Assembly: GCA_030535245.1 (NCBI GenBank)
Contig: JAUNBJ010000008.1
Location: 1 to 60,845 of the forward strand
DNA: 60,845 nucleotides
Origin: Planctomycetia bacterium
GTDB lineage: Bacteria > Planctomycetota > Planctomycetia > Pirellulales > Thermoguttaceae
Reading direction: 5' to 3'
Shown here piece after piece: positions 25,118-33,947 of the stretch. The notes under the pieces were generated by a model that made no database searches, was not told the DNA's origin, and saw only the letters and a program-made list of their open reading frames with translations. Every line of letters begins with the position of its first letter. Position 1 is the first letter of the stretch. The position numbers and the translations under genes were made by a program.

Positions 25118-26140
25118 CCCAAATAGTTGCCACCATGCCAGACGCAGCCCCTGGATGGGGTTCCGATTGGCCACCAGCACCGCCCCCGGCTCGAAACCGC
25201 AGTGCATCATGCAGTTTTGGCATCGCGGGTCGGTTCCTTCGGGGCCGAGCGTCTCCCACTTCGTGTTTTTCAGCATTTCGCGATACGTGGGGTAGTGGGC
25301 ATCGGTCAATAGGTAACAGGGGGCTTTCCAGCCGCAGACGTTTCGGGTCGGATTTGCCCATGCGGCGCACGGCAACGTCCGACGTCCGGCCAAAAAATCC
25401 CGATACAGCGGCGTGGCGGTCAGGTTCATTCCGGCCAGCCGTTTTTCCAGCTCCTGGAATTTTTGGTGCGTTTCCTCCTTTTGAAGGAACAGCTTTTCCG
25501 CACAGGTTTCGTCGAACGTTTCGTAGGAAAACGCCGGAGCGAGCATGAGCCCCCCCACGTTCGCGTTCTGAAGCGTATGGCAGAGATCCACGATTTCATC
25601 CACCGACGATTCGCGGTAAAGCGTCGTGTTGGTGCAGGTCTGGAACCCGGCGGCATGCGCCAACCGCAACCCCTCGATTGCTGCGGCAAACACTCCGGAA
25701 CGTCCGGCGGCCGCATCGTGGTGCTTTTCCATGCCGTCCAGATGCACGTTCAGGAAAAAACGCGACGATGGGCGAAACGTCTCCGCATGAAGATGTTTCG
25801 TCAATTCCACACCGTTGGTGCAGAGATAGACGTGGCGTTTCTGAACGTCGGTCAACTGCCGCACCAGCTCTCCAATTTCGGGATACAAAAGCGGTTCCCC
25901 GCCACAAATGCTGACGAGGGGCGCCCCGCATTCCGTCGCCGAATCCAAACATTCCTGAAGCGAAAGCCGTTCGGACAGATGGTCGGCATACTCCCGAATC
26001 CGTCCACACCCCGCGCACCGCAGGTTGCACGTAAACAACGGTTCCAACATCAGCACGAGCGGAAACCGTTTCGTGAACGTCAGCCTCTTTTTCAGAAGGT
26101 ACTTCGCCATCGAGGCGGTCAGGGAAAAGGGAAATCGCAT
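25115..26140 (-). CDS. hpnH: HpnH-like radical SAM enzyme (adenosylhopane synthesis)
   Basis: 341 aa. The cluster-binding motif C38-NLR-C42-AG-C45 is preceded by RFPLVLMLEPLFTCN and followed by GAPLVSICGGEPLL, with FLAGRRTLPCAAWANPTRNVCGWKAPCYLL and CMMHCGFE near the end; all these are features of HpnH, which joins the 5'-deoxyadenosyl radical to diploptene in the first step of C35 hopanoid side-chain synthesis. It sits two bases after rseP in the rseP-dxr operon, so isoprenoid supply (Dxr) and hopanoid modification share a transcript. Squalene-hopene cyclase is not in the window. An HpnG-like gene is at 5407. Confidence 0.85.
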   Translation of the reverse strand: MRFPFSLTASMAKYLLKKRLTFTKRFPLVLMLEPLFTCNLRCAGCGRIREYADHLSERLSLQECLDSATECGAPLVSICGGEPLLYPEIGELVRQLTDVQKRHVYLCTNGVELTKHLHAETFRPSSRFFLNVHLDGMEKHHDAAAGRSGVFAAAIEGLRLAHAAGFQTCTNTTLYRESSVDEIVDLCHTLQNANVGGLMLAPAFSYETFDETCAEKLFLQKEETHQKFQELEKRLAGMNLTATPLYRDFLAGRRTLPCAAWANPTRNVCGWKAPCYLLTDAHYPTYREMLKNTKWETLGPEGTDPRCQNCMMHCGFEPGAVLVANRNPIQGLRLAWWQLFG

Positions 26141-26142
26141 GT

Positions 26143-28371
26143 TTACTGCCTTGAAATAAAGCCCAAATCGAGGCCAAACACGAAAATCGTCAGGCCGAGG
26201 AACAACAGCAGCCCTGCGTAGGTCAAAATCACCACCAGGTTCTCGTTGGGTGCCTTGCCGGTAATCCCTTCGTACAGCAGGAACACCACATGCCCGCCGT
26301 CCAGCACCGGAATGGGAAGCAGGTTCAGCACCGCCAGGTTCGCGCTAATCAGGCAGACGAACATCAGCAACGTCGGCAGACCGTCGCGGGCCGCACCGTA
26401 GGCGATCTTCGCAATCAGCACCGGCCCACCAAGCCCCTTCGCCGAAACCTGCCCCGTGAACAGTTTTTCCAGCATGGTGTATACCATCGTCAACGCATTC
26501 CACGTCTCCACCGCCCCCATCGAAACCGATTGTCCCAGCGAACCTCGCAGAAATTCCCGCTGGCTCTCAAAGTTCAACCCGGTATCGACGGCAAACGTGT
26601 CGGCATATTCGGTCAGGGGAAGCCGGTATTCCTTCTTTTCCCCCTTACGGTCGAACATCGCGACGACAAACGAGTTGGCCAGCGGATACGACTGCATTTG
26701 ATTGAAATAAATCGCGGGCAGAAAGCTAACCTCCTCTTTCAGGAAAATCCGTTCCGTTTTGGGGAGGAACGTTTTTTGAATCGCTTCTTCGTGTTCGGTC
26801 AGTTCCGTGTTTGGCGGCAGGATGTGCGTCAGTTGGATTTCCTTCAGCACGTCGCCGGGCTGAATCCCTTCCTTTTCCGCCTGCGAGCCGGGGAGCACCG
26901 ACGCGACCCGATACGTCGGGCTGAATGCCAGCCCCAGTTCTGGAATCACGCAACCGCAGCCGGGATTGCCGGGAGCGGAGGCGAACGCATCTTTCAGGAA
27001 CGGCATTTCCACAAGGGTTTCCTTACCGTCCGCCTTGCGAACACGCATTTTCACCAGGTCCTGCTTCTGGGCCAGCACGTGCATCCGCCAGGGGAGCGTC
27101 ATGGGGTCGCCGACCGGCTGCATAACCCCCTCGATTTCCACATCAAGAAGGGTGTCGCCCGGCACGATTCCCGCCCGGCTTGCGGGGGAGGGGCCAGATT
27201 CTTCCAGACGCACCGCCTGCACCTGCCCCATCTCAAACACGACGCCAAAATTCCTCGCCCGCCGGGGTTCCAGCGTGACTTCCTCCACCGCCGCCCCCTT
27301 GAGGTATTCCTCACGAATACGTTGCTGGGAAACGGCATCGCCGCAGGTCGTGTTTTTCAACGCATCGCGACGGGCTTTTTTCGCTTCCGGGGTGGGACGA
27401 GCGTATTTCACCACCAGCGGCTGCCCCTGCCCCCGACCCACTTCACGCAGGTATTCGCGGTACTGGAGAACCGGTTTGCCGTTGATTTCCAGAATCATGT
27501 CGCCCGATTCCAGTTTTTTACTCGCCTGATACGCCGGCGAAGCGGGAATCACCGGGTTGTACTCTGAAAGCACGAGCGTTACGCTCTGCGTGGCTCCCAG
27601 CTGCGGTTGAAGAAAATACGTTTTCGGAAACACTTCCGTTCCCTGCGGCGTGTCGAGTCCCTGGCGGCGATACACCACCGGCAGCCCCTTGTCGAGATGG
27701 TCGCCCAACGCCACGTTTTTCAGGATGTCGTCGAAATATGCCGTTTCGTTGCCGCTGATGGAGAGAATCTGGTCGTCCGGCTCCAGTCCCGCTTCCCACG
27801 CCGGCAGTCCGGGAGAGACGTCGCCCAGAATGCACGGCAGCTTGTACGTTCCCAGCATGAACGCCGCCACCGCCGCCACAAACGCGAAAATCGTGTTCAT
27901 CGCCACTCCCGCCACGATGATGGCCAACCGCTGCGGCACGCTTTTCGACTGGTAACTTCGCGGGTCGTTGATGGTGCGTTCCGCCTCCGCGATCTGTTCG
28001 TCGGTCAGGATATCCTCCGGACGCACTTTGGCGTCGGTGTTCTTCTCCAGAAGCTCGCGGGCCGCACGTGCTTTTTCAAGACGGTCTTTCAACTCGCCGG
28101 GATTGTCCTCCTGCCCCAGCATTTTCACATACCCGCCCAGCGGAAAGACACCGATTCCATATTCCGTCTCGCCGTACTTGAATTTCAGCAGCTTCAACCC
28201 GAAAAAGTCGAAGCCGAGATAAAACTTGTCGCACCGCACGCCGCACGCTTTGGCCACCAGAAAGTGCCCCAGCTCGTGTACGAAAATAATCAGTCCCAAC
28301 GCAAGGGTGCACAACAGAACCGCTTTCCAGAACGCAAAATCCAAAGCGGCCAACAAAATCAGATCGTTCAT
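26143..28371 (-). CDS. rseP: RseP-type site-2 metalloprotease with several PDZ domains
   Basis: Membrane zinc protease that cuts substrates inside the membrane. The metal site H32-E33-L-G-H36 is in the first helix, and the second motif NLLPIPVLDGG is near the C-terminus. 742 aa is well above the usual 420-450: the region between the helices (about residues 190-600) is extended, with PDZ-like segments near residues 185-230, 275-305, 390-420 and 490-530. Its start overlaps dxr by four bases. In other bacteria RseP cleaves anti-sigma factors; the sigma/anti-sigma-like pair at 17251-19149 is a possible, unproven target. Confidence 0.9.
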   Translation of the reverse strand: MNDLILLAALDFAFWKAVLLCTLALGLIIFVHELGHFLVAKACGVRCDKFYLGFDFFGLKLLKFKYGETEYGIGVFPLGGYVKMLGQEDNPGELKDRLEKARAARELLEKNTDAKVRPEDILTDEQIAEAERTINDPRSYQSKSVPQRLAIIVAGVAMNTIFAFVAAVAAFMLGTYKLPCILGDVSPGLPAWEAGLEPDDQILSISGNETAYFDDILKNVALGDHLDKGLPVVYRRQGLDTPQGTEVFPKTYFLQPQLGATQSVTLVLSEYNPVIPASPAYQASKKLESGDMILEINGKPVLQYREYLREVGRGQGQPLVVKYARPTPEAKKARRDALKNTTCGDAVSQQRIREEYLKGAAVEEVTLEPRRARNFGVVFEMGQVQAVRLEESGPSPASRAGIVPGDTLLDVEIEGVMQPVGDPMTLPWRMHVLAQKQDLVKMRVRKADGKETLVEMPFLKDAFASAPGNPGCGCVIPELGLAFSPTYRVASVLPGSQAEKEGIQPGDVLKEIQLTHILPPNTELTEHEEAIQKTFLPKTERIFLKEEVSFLPAIYFNQMQSYPLANSFVVAMFDRKGEKKEYRLPLTEYADTFAVDTGLNFESQREFLRGSLGQSVSMGAVETWNALTMVYTMLEKLFTGQVSAKGLGGPVLIAKIAYGAARDGLPTLLMFVCLISANLAVLNLLPIPVLDGGHVVFLLYEGITGKAPNENLVVILTYAGLLLFLGLTIFVFGLDLGFISRQ

Positions 28372-29507
28372 GAGTAAATTCCTCGTATTTCTTCGTCCAA
28401 CGCAATTAAATCCTCAAGCGTCGGCTCCGGTTGAAAAGCAAACGTCTCCATCACGTCTCGCACAAACGGAACGATTCGGTCGAAACGTAATTTTCCCTGA
28501 ATGAATCGCTGCACGGCCACCTCGTTCGCGGCGTTCAGCACCGCACCGGCATTCCCCCCCGCAGCGGCCGTCTCCAGCCCCAGTCGCAACGCTTCGTAAC
28601 GGGGGCGGTTCGGGTCGGGGGCGAAAAAATCCCAGTGCAAATTTTGTGTCCAGTCCATCCGGTTGGCCGGCCCTTCCGGGAAACGCTCCGGCCAGCTCAA
28701 CGCGTATTGGATGGGAAGCCGCATGTCCGGCGGGCTGATCTGGGCGATCACCGCCCCGTCGCAGAACTCCACCATGGAATGCACCATCGACTGCGGGTGA
28801 ATCATCACTTCCAACTGTCCACGGTCCAGCTCGAAAAGCCATTTGGCCTCGATAATCTCAAGCGCCTTGTTCATCAGCGTGGCGGAGTCCAGCGTCACCT
28901 TCACTCCCATGTTCCACGTGGGGTGACGCAGCGACTCGTGGAGCGTCACCGTTGCCAGCGCGTCGTCGGCATGTTCCCGAAACGGTCCGCCGCTGGCCGT
29001 CAGGATGACCCGCCGCAGCTCGTGCCGTTTCCCCGCCTGCAACGTTTGGAAAAGGGCGCTATGCTCGCTGTCCACCGGAACGATTTTCGCCCCTGTCTGC
29101 CGCAAAAGCCGCGTCACGACGCTTCCACCGACGACCAGGCTTTCCTTGTTGGCCAACGCGATCTGCTTCCCCGCCTGTACCGCCGCCACGGTGCTTTCCA
29201 ACCCCGCACGTCCCACGATGGCCGAAACCACCATGTCCACCTCCGGCAATGCCGCCGCCTGGGATAAATACGATTTCCCCACCCAAAGCTCCGTGCCCGG
29301 TGGCAAATCCGGTCTCCATCCAGACGCCTCGCTTGTGTCGGTGAGAATCACGTACCGGGGCCGCACCCGCCAGGCCTGCGCTTCCAGCAACGCCCGATTC
29401 CGATGGCCGGAAATCGCCACGACCCGAAACCCGCCGAGGGATTCGACCACTTCCAGCGTGTTTCGTCCGATGCTTCCCGTCGAACCCAGTACCACAATAT
29501 TTTTCAT
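28368..29507 (-). CDS. dxr: 1-deoxy-D-xylulose 5-phosphate reductoisomerase
   Basis: Second enzyme of the MEP isoprenoid pathway, converting DXP to MEP with NADPH. 379 aa. Seen: NADPH loop GSTGSIGRNTLEVV at the start, ALANKESLVVGG, PVDSEHSALFQ with the metal-binding Asp/Glu, TASGGPFR, and MNKALEIIEAKWLF. Upstream gene of an operon dxr-rseP-hpnH. It feeds precursors to the squalene/phytoene synthase encoded at 35844. Confidence 0.97.
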   Translation of the reverse strand: MKNIVVLGSTGSIGRNTLEVVESLGGFRVVAISGHRNRALLEAQAWRVRPRYVILTDTSEASGWRPDLPPGTELWVGKSYLSQAAALPEVDMVVSAIVGRAGLESTVAAVQAGKQIALANKESLVVGGSVVTRLLRQTGAKIVPVDSEHSALFQTLQAGKRHELRRVILTASGGPFREHADDALATVTLHESLRHPTWNMGVKVTLDSATLMNKALEIIEAKWLFELDRGQLEVMIHPQSMVHSMVEFCDGAVIAQISPPDMRLPIQYALSWPERFPEGPANRMDWTQNLHWDFFAPDPNRPRYEALRLGLETAAAGGNAGAVLNAANEVAVQRFIQGKLRFDRIVPFVRDVMETFAFQPEPTLEDLIALDEEIRGIYS

Positions 29508-29607
29508 AAATCGTAATTATAGCAGAATCTTAAATCCAAGGAAGGGGCAATCGAAGGAACTTGCCAAAAGAGCGTTTCCAACGGTATTACGGCTTCTGGT
29601 TTCTCGT

Positions 29608-30186
29608 TTACCTCCCCATGTGGATGGCACGATGGATGTACCACCGGCCCGAATCGATGGTGGCGCAAAGGGTGACCCACAGGGAAACGACCAGCGTCAC
29701 GTAAAGCCATTTGGGTTCGGCACCTTCCGGGAAATTCAGATAAAGCAATGCACATGCGCAGGTGATGCACTGAAAGACCATCTTGACTTTCCCCGACCAT
29801 TGTGCTCCGAAATTGTGCCCCTTCTGTTCCAGAAAGCTACGCAGTGCCGTCACGATCATCTCGCGTGCCAGGATCAACGTGGCCATCCATGGCTGCACCA
29901 GTTTCCAGTCGGAGTTCATACGCGGCTCGGCGGCCAGAAAGACAAAAGTGCCCAGAATCAAAATTTTATCGGCAAACGAATCGAGGATACGCCCGACCTG
30001 GGTGCACTGGTGAAATTTACGCGCCCACCAGCCATCGACCAGATCGGTCAACGCCGTGATAAGGAACAGCACGAACGCCGGAAGGTACTGCTCCACGGCA
30101 ATCAACGCGAACAATATCGCCGACAGCACCAGCCGAAGCGAACTCAAAACGTTGGGAACGTTGAGGTTTTTTTCTTTTTCAGTCAT
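29608..30186 (-). CDS. pgsA: CDP-diacylglycerol-glycerol-3-phosphate 3-phosphatidyltransferase
   Basis: Makes phosphatidylglycerol phosphate in the inner membrane. The CDP-alcohol phosphotransferase motif is complete: D-LV-D-G-WW-A-R, eight residues, G-RIL-D-SFA-D. 192 aa with about five membrane helices is standard. The ATG at 30186 is followed by a basic start (MTEKEKNLNVPN). About 100 bp separate it from dxr downstream, so it may be the first gene of that transcript. Confidence 0.93.
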   Translation of the reverse strand: MTEKEKNLNVPNVLSSLRLVLSAILFALIAVEQYLPAFVLFLITALTDLVDGWWARKFHQCTQVGRILDSFADKILILGTFVFLAAEPRMNSDWKLVQPWMATLILAREMIVTALRSFLEQKGHNFGAQWSGKVKMVFQCITCACALLYLNFPEGAEPKWLYVTLVVSLWVTLCATIDSGRWYIHRAIHMGR

Positions 30187-30354
30187 GAGGTTCTCCCAAA
30201 AGAAAGTTTTCTCCTCCCATTATAATAAATTGGAGGAACTTTGGCAACAGGGGAATTTGAAAACGCCGCTTTTCTTTGAAAAAAAGGGAGCGGATACTTG
30301 TTTTGAACGAAACGAGATGGTAAAATCATGAGCGTAACGTTGGTTTTTTTATCA

Positions 30355-30397
30355 GGCTCCTTCTAAAAACCGCTTAATTGGGTTTTTAGAAGTTGCC
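30355..30397. repeat. Short derivative of the inverted-repeat family
   Basis: GGCTCCTTCTAAAAACC and GGTTTTTAGAAGTTGCC face each other with only eight bases between. These ends match, in opposite orientation, the two ends of the 7399-7563 element, so this is an internal-deletion form. Confidence 0.75.
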
Positions 30398-30425
30398 ATC
30401 ATCTATTTCAGGGAAAGGAATTAAA

Positions 30426-30878
30426 ATGAAGAACGTGTGGAGTTGGATGGTTTGCGTGGCGTTGTGCCTGATTTTGGCCGGGTGTGATACGCCCAAAGCG
30501 AAGCAGGTGAAGGAAGAAGCCCAGGACGGCGCCGCGGCGGTCGAGGAGAAGGCCGAAGAAGCTGCCGAAGCGGTTGAGGAGAAGGCCGAGGAAGTGGCGG
30601 AAGCTGCGGAAGAAAAGGCCGAAGCTGCCACCGAAGCGGTTGAGGAAAAGGCGGAGGAAGTGGCGGAAGCTGCGGAAGAAAAAGCCGAAGCTGCCACCGA
30701 AGCGGTTGAGGAAAAGGCGGAGGAAGCGAAAGAAGCTGCCGCCGACGCCGCCGAAGTGGTGGAAGAAAAAGCGGAAGCCGCCGCCGAAGCGGTCGAGGAA
30801 AAGGTCGAGGAAGTGAAAGACGCTGCCGCCGATTTGCTGGAGGATACGAAAGACGCTCCGGCCGACGAAGCGAAATAA
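30426..30878 (+). CDS. Lipoprotein with 11-residue Glu/Ala/Lys repeats
   Basis: 150 aa. The start MKNVWSWMVCVALCLILAGC is a lipoprotein signal with the lipobox LAGC. The rest is almost wholly built from an undecad repeat of the form (V/A)EEKAExxxEA, repeated about nine times, predicting a long charged amphipathic helix. Such 11-residue repeats occur in LEA-like and apolipoprotein-like proteins. It could be an envelope spacer or a membrane-surface-binding protein; no enzyme function is suggested. AAAGGA stands before the ATG at 30426. The DNA repeat (33 bp) will promote copy-number change. Confidence 0.75.
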   Translation: MKNVWSWMVCVALCLILAGCDTPKAKQVKEEAQDGAAAVEEKAEEAAEAVEEKAEEVAEAAEEKAEAATEAVEEKAEEVAEAAEEKAEAATEAVEEKAEEAKEAAADAAEVVEEKAEAAAEAVEEKVEEVKDAAADLLEDTKDAPADEAK

Positions 30879-30899
30879 CGGGATTCCCCCCCTGCATTC

Positions 30900-30938
30900 A
30901 AAAACCCCACAGACGAATCGCCGTGGGGTTTCTTTTTT
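30900..30938. terminator. Bidirectional terminator
   Basis: AAAAACCCCAC (30900-30910) pairs with GTGGGGTTT (30923-30931), followed by a T run (30932-30938); the A run on the other side serves the minus strand. It separates the convergent repeat-lipoprotein gene and BNR-repeat gene. Confidence 0.9.
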
Positions 30939-33065
30939 TCAGGGAAGTTTTCCGTAAAAGAAACCGCTTCCACTGGAACCGAGCAGGATCAGCCCATCTT
31001 CGTGCGGGCTGAATTGTAAGGCGCCGCAACGCCAGGTGGGAAGTCCGTCGGAAAGGGGCGTCCATGTTTTTCCATCGTCGTCCGAAAGCATGGGGGGATT
31101 GCATTGAATGACATCGTGATATGGGTCGTCTTTCCCACCGATCAGGAGGCGAGTGGGGCGTTTGGGATCGACGGCGACGCAAAAAATTCGCGGGTCGTCG
31201 TGGAGTTGCGACCATTCCTTTCCGTCGAAACGCCAAAGCCCTTTCTTCTGACCACGAAACGCCGCCAGCAGAACGCGTCCCCGTGAATCGACCGCAAGAC
31301 GCCCCGCCGCCTGTGGGCCTTGGAGTGGTTCAAAATGGAAACCGTCGGTCGTTTTCCAAAGGTTGGTTTTTCCGGAAACGTAAAACGTTCGTGGGTTTTG
31401 GGGATCGGCAGCAATCCAGCCGAGCCGGTCGTCGGAGAAAATCGGTTTCCAGTTTTCCCCAGAATCCTCGGAGAAATACAACGTCCCGTTCACGACCATC
31501 CACACGTTGGTGGAGTCGTCGGGCAGGGTGTAAATCCCGGTCGCCTGGCAGTGGGCGTATTCCGGCAAACCCCGTTTTGGGCCAGCCAACGGCGTGAACA
31601 TCGCGTCGCTTCCCAGAACGCCACGCAGTGCTCCGCCGCTGTGTCCCATCTGTCCGGTCGAAACATAGACCGTACCGTCTTTGGCAAACGTCGCGTCGCC
31701 GCCGCCCCCCCACGGCCCCAGCTTGGGGACAGCCCCGCGAAACGTCCAGGTTTGTCGGTCGTCGGTTGATTCCCAAACCTTCCCCGCATCCATCGCCAAA
31801 AAGAACGAACGGTGTTCATGATACGGGTCGAACCGGAACGCGGTGCAGCAGAGTCCCGAATACCCCCGCCCCTTCCACGCTCCGGTTTCGGAAACTTTCT
31901 GGGCCGTCAGGTCTTTCCAGGTCTTTCCTCCGTCGAATGACGCCACGACGTATTCCGCACCGGCGCCGTAGAGGTGGTCGGGATGCTTCGGGTCGATCGA
32001 CATCACGGTCAGTCCCATGCCGCTGGGGTAGGCGGTTTCGCAGGTGAAAACCCCTTCTTTGGAAACCCCTTTTCGCAGCACCGGTTTCCAGTTTTTCCCC
32101 CCATCGTTCGTCAGGTAAACGACCGCGCCATTCCACGCACTGTCGCTTGTAATCATCACGTCGGGGTTCGACGCGCTTACGGCAAATCCCTTGAACCTTG
32201 CGGTGAAATTTTCATTGGAATGCGTATGCAACCGCAACCCGTGATGAATCCCCACCCACGTTTTCCCCCCGTCGTCGCTGCGGAAAATCCCTCCCGGCAG
32301 GCACGTTTTCCCCTCCACCGGTTTGTGATTTCCCAACGACGTCCAGAGAATATCGGGATTTTTCGGATGCGTGAAAACCCGCTCGACGTTTCCATGCGGC
32401 AGACCGTTGATTCTCAGCGTCCACGTTTTCCCCCCATCGTCGCTGCGGAAAATCCCCGTCTTGTCCACCGCCGCAAACAACGTTTTCCCATCGCACGAAA
32501 TTGCCGCCGACACGATGTTCTTTTCCAGCGAACCTGCCTGTTCCCAATGCTCCCCCAGATCAAAGCTCTCCCAGATCGCTCCCCAAAGCGGTTTGCCGGG
32601 AGAACCCCAACGTCGGCTGGAACCGCCAAACGCGAACAGGTGATTCGGATCGCGGGGGTCGAACACCACCTTCTCGATCGGTGCGGAATAATAATATTCG
32701 GCAATTTTGGGGAACCCGTTCCGCTTCTCGACCCACGTTTTGCCCCCATCGTCGCTGCGATACGGCCCGCTCATCGTGCCTGCGAAAACCACCTCCGGAC
32801 GCGTCGGGTGGAACGTCGTGTCGCCCACCTCCGGACTGCGCAATCCCGAAGTAATTTCCCAATGCTCCCCACCATCCCGCGAAAGACCAATCGCCAGCAA
32901 ATCCCCCCCGACAAGCAGCCGTTTCGAGTCGTGCGGGGAAACCTCCATCGACGTGACCCATCCGCCGCAACCCGGCTCCTGAAGCGGTTTCCAGAACGGT
33001 TCCTCCGCAAAGACCGACATCGTAATCCACAACCACCCGACCGTCATCCAACGCATGATTTTCAT
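30939..33065 (-). CDS. Secreted BNR/Asp-box repeat protein (sialidase/xyloglucanase-like beta-propeller)
   Basis: 708 aa with a signal peptide (MKIMRWMTVGWLWITMSVFA). At least six Asp-box motifs of the form S-x-D-x-G-x-T-W (SDDGGKTW, TNDGGKNW, SEDSGENW) are spaced through the protein, predicting beta-propeller blades. This fold is shared by sialidases, GH74 xyloglucanases and VPS10-like proteins; catalytic residues cannot be assigned, so a glycan-binding role is equally possible. The start at 33065 is chosen because GGGAG lies ten bases upstream; two more ATGs lie slightly upstream. Monocistronic, ending at a bidirectional terminator. Confidence 0.75.
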   Translation of the reverse strand: MKIMRWMTVGWLWITMSVFAEEPFWKPLQEPGCGGWVTSMEVSPHDSKRLLVGGDLLAIGLSRDGGEHWEITSGLRSPEVGDTTFHPTRPEVVFAGTMSGPYRSDDGGKTWVEKRNGFPKIAEYYYSAPIEKVVFDPRDPNHLFAFGGSSRRWGSPGKPLWGAIWESFDLGEHWEQAGSLEKNIVSAAISCDGKTLFAAVDKTGIFRSDDGGKTWTLRINGLPHGNVERVFTHPKNPDILWTSLGNHKPVEGKTCLPGGIFRSDDGGKTWVGIHHGLRLHTHSNENFTARFKGFAVSASNPDVMITSDSAWNGAVVYLTNDGGKNWKPVLRKGVSKEGVFTCETAYPSGMGLTVMSIDPKHPDHLYGAGAEYVVASFDGGKTWKDLTAQKVSETGAWKGRGYSGLCCTAFRFDPYHEHRSFFLAMDAGKVWESTDDRQTWTFRGAVPKLGPWGGGGDATFAKDGTVYVSTGQMGHSGGALRGVLGSDAMFTPLAGPKRGLPEYAHCQATGIYTLPDDSTNVWMVVNGTLYFSEDSGENWKPIFSDDRLGWIAADPQNPRTFYVSGKTNLWKTTDGFHFEPLQGPQAAGRLAVDSRGRVLLAAFRGQKKGLWRFDGKEWSQLHDDPRIFCVAVDPKRPTRLLIGGKDDPYHDVIQCNPPMLSDDDGKTWTPLSDGLPTWRCGALQFSPHEDGLILLGSSGSGFFYGKLP

Positions 33066-33106
33066 CGATAGCATACTCCCATAAATTTTCATCTCAAGAA
33101 ACAGTT

Positions 33107-33133
33107 AGAGCCGCATAGATTTTATACGGCTCT
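33107..33133. other. Hairpin between the H1-like and BNR genes
   Basis: AGAGCCGCATA pairs with TATACGGCTCT with one mismatch. Located in the 319-bp gap 33066-33384; may end the H1-like transcript, though no U run follows on that strand. Confidence 0.4.
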
Positions 33134-33216
33134 TTCTCGTCGTTGCGTATTCCGCATTTTTTATGCCCCCGTTGGAAGTTTTCTATCCGACATTGTTTCC
33201 CAACAAAGTCTTGAAA

Positions 33217-33351
33217 GGCCTTTCAAACCCCGTTCCGGTTCAAATGGTGAGTTCCAACTTCCAGACCCGTTGACGCATATCCTGCGGACACACATCTTGC
33301 CGGAAAGTGAAACCCCACTGTTTTTCCCACGAAAGCGGTTTGGAGGGTGCC
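33217..33351. repeat. MITE-like element, diverged copy 2
   Basis: Aligns by eye with the 7399-7563 element: CCGTTCCGGTTCAAA and CTTCCAGACCCGTTGAC near the left, CTTGCCGGAAAGTG and CACGAAAGCGGTTTGGAGGGTGCC-type end on the right. It is 135 bp long with inner deletions. It fills most of the gap between the H1-like and BNR-repeat genes. Confidence 0.55.
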
Positions 33352-33384
33352 TGAAAAACCACACGCAAAGGGAACATGAAAAAG

Positions 33385-33648
33385 TTATTTCGCGGCGTCT
33401 TTCTTGCAGCACTTCTTGCAAGCGGGCTTCGCGGCAGCTTTCTTCGCAGCCGGTTTCGCGGCGCGCTTCTGTGAAGCGGGCTTCGCCGCAGTGTTCGGCG
33501 CGGGCGGGGTGGCAGCTTTCTTCGCGGCAGCCTTCTTCACAGCCGGTTTCTCGGCGGCGGGTTTGGCGGCGGCTTTGGCAGCGGTCTTCTTCACAGCCTT
33601 CGGTGCTTTAACGGCGTCTTCCTTTTTTGCAGCTTCTTTTTTAGCCAC
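33385..33648 (-). CDS. Histone H1-like Lys/Ala-rich DNA-binding protein
   Basis: 87 aa made almost only of Lys, Ala, Pro and a few Val/Thr, with repeated KAAAK/AAKPA units as in the C-terminal domain of histone H1 and bacterial Hc1/AlgP-like proteins. It should bind DNA non-specifically and help compact the nucleoid. The C-terminus CKKCC (Cys77, 80, 81) is unusual and could form disulfides or bind metal. The gene has a long leader with two hairpins (see promoter entry). Several planctomycetes have condensed nucleoids, in line with this role. Confidence 0.8.
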   Translation of the reverse strand: MAKKEAAKKEDAVKAPKAVKKTAAKAAAKPAAEKPAVKKAAAKKAATPPAPNTAAKPASQKRAAKPAAKKAAAKPACKKCCKKDAAK

Positions 33649-33846
33649 GGTACTCCTCCAATCAGGTTTCCCTTGGAGTCTCAGAAGAAATCGACCGTCG
33701 ATTTCTCGTGTGGAAACCGGTGCAAAACCGTTGGTTCGCGACCGGCCTTTCCATCCCTGGAAACTCCAACTAACTCAGTCAAATCCATGCGACGGAAAAA
33801 GTATTCCTTCAACTTTTTTCAACGTCACATTTTTTACTCCTCATAG

Positions 33847-33873
33847 ATTATAATATTTTTAAATTTTTTGCAA
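33847..33873 (-). promoter_or_regulatory. Candidate promoter for the H1-like gene
   Basis: On the minus strand TTGCAA, 15 bp, TATAAT precedes a leader of about 190 nt. The leader includes a perfect stem GAAATCGA/TCGATTTC (33687-33705) and a GGAAACCGG/CCGG-TTTCC-type stem nearby (33711-33759). This covers most of the 299-bp gap 33649-33947; the rest is AT-rich with no gene. Confidence 0.45.
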
Positions 33874-33947
33874 TGGATAACTTGTCATCTTTTTAAATTT
33901 TTTCCAAAATTTTTTCATTCAATGATAGGACGCTGGTCAACTTCCGG

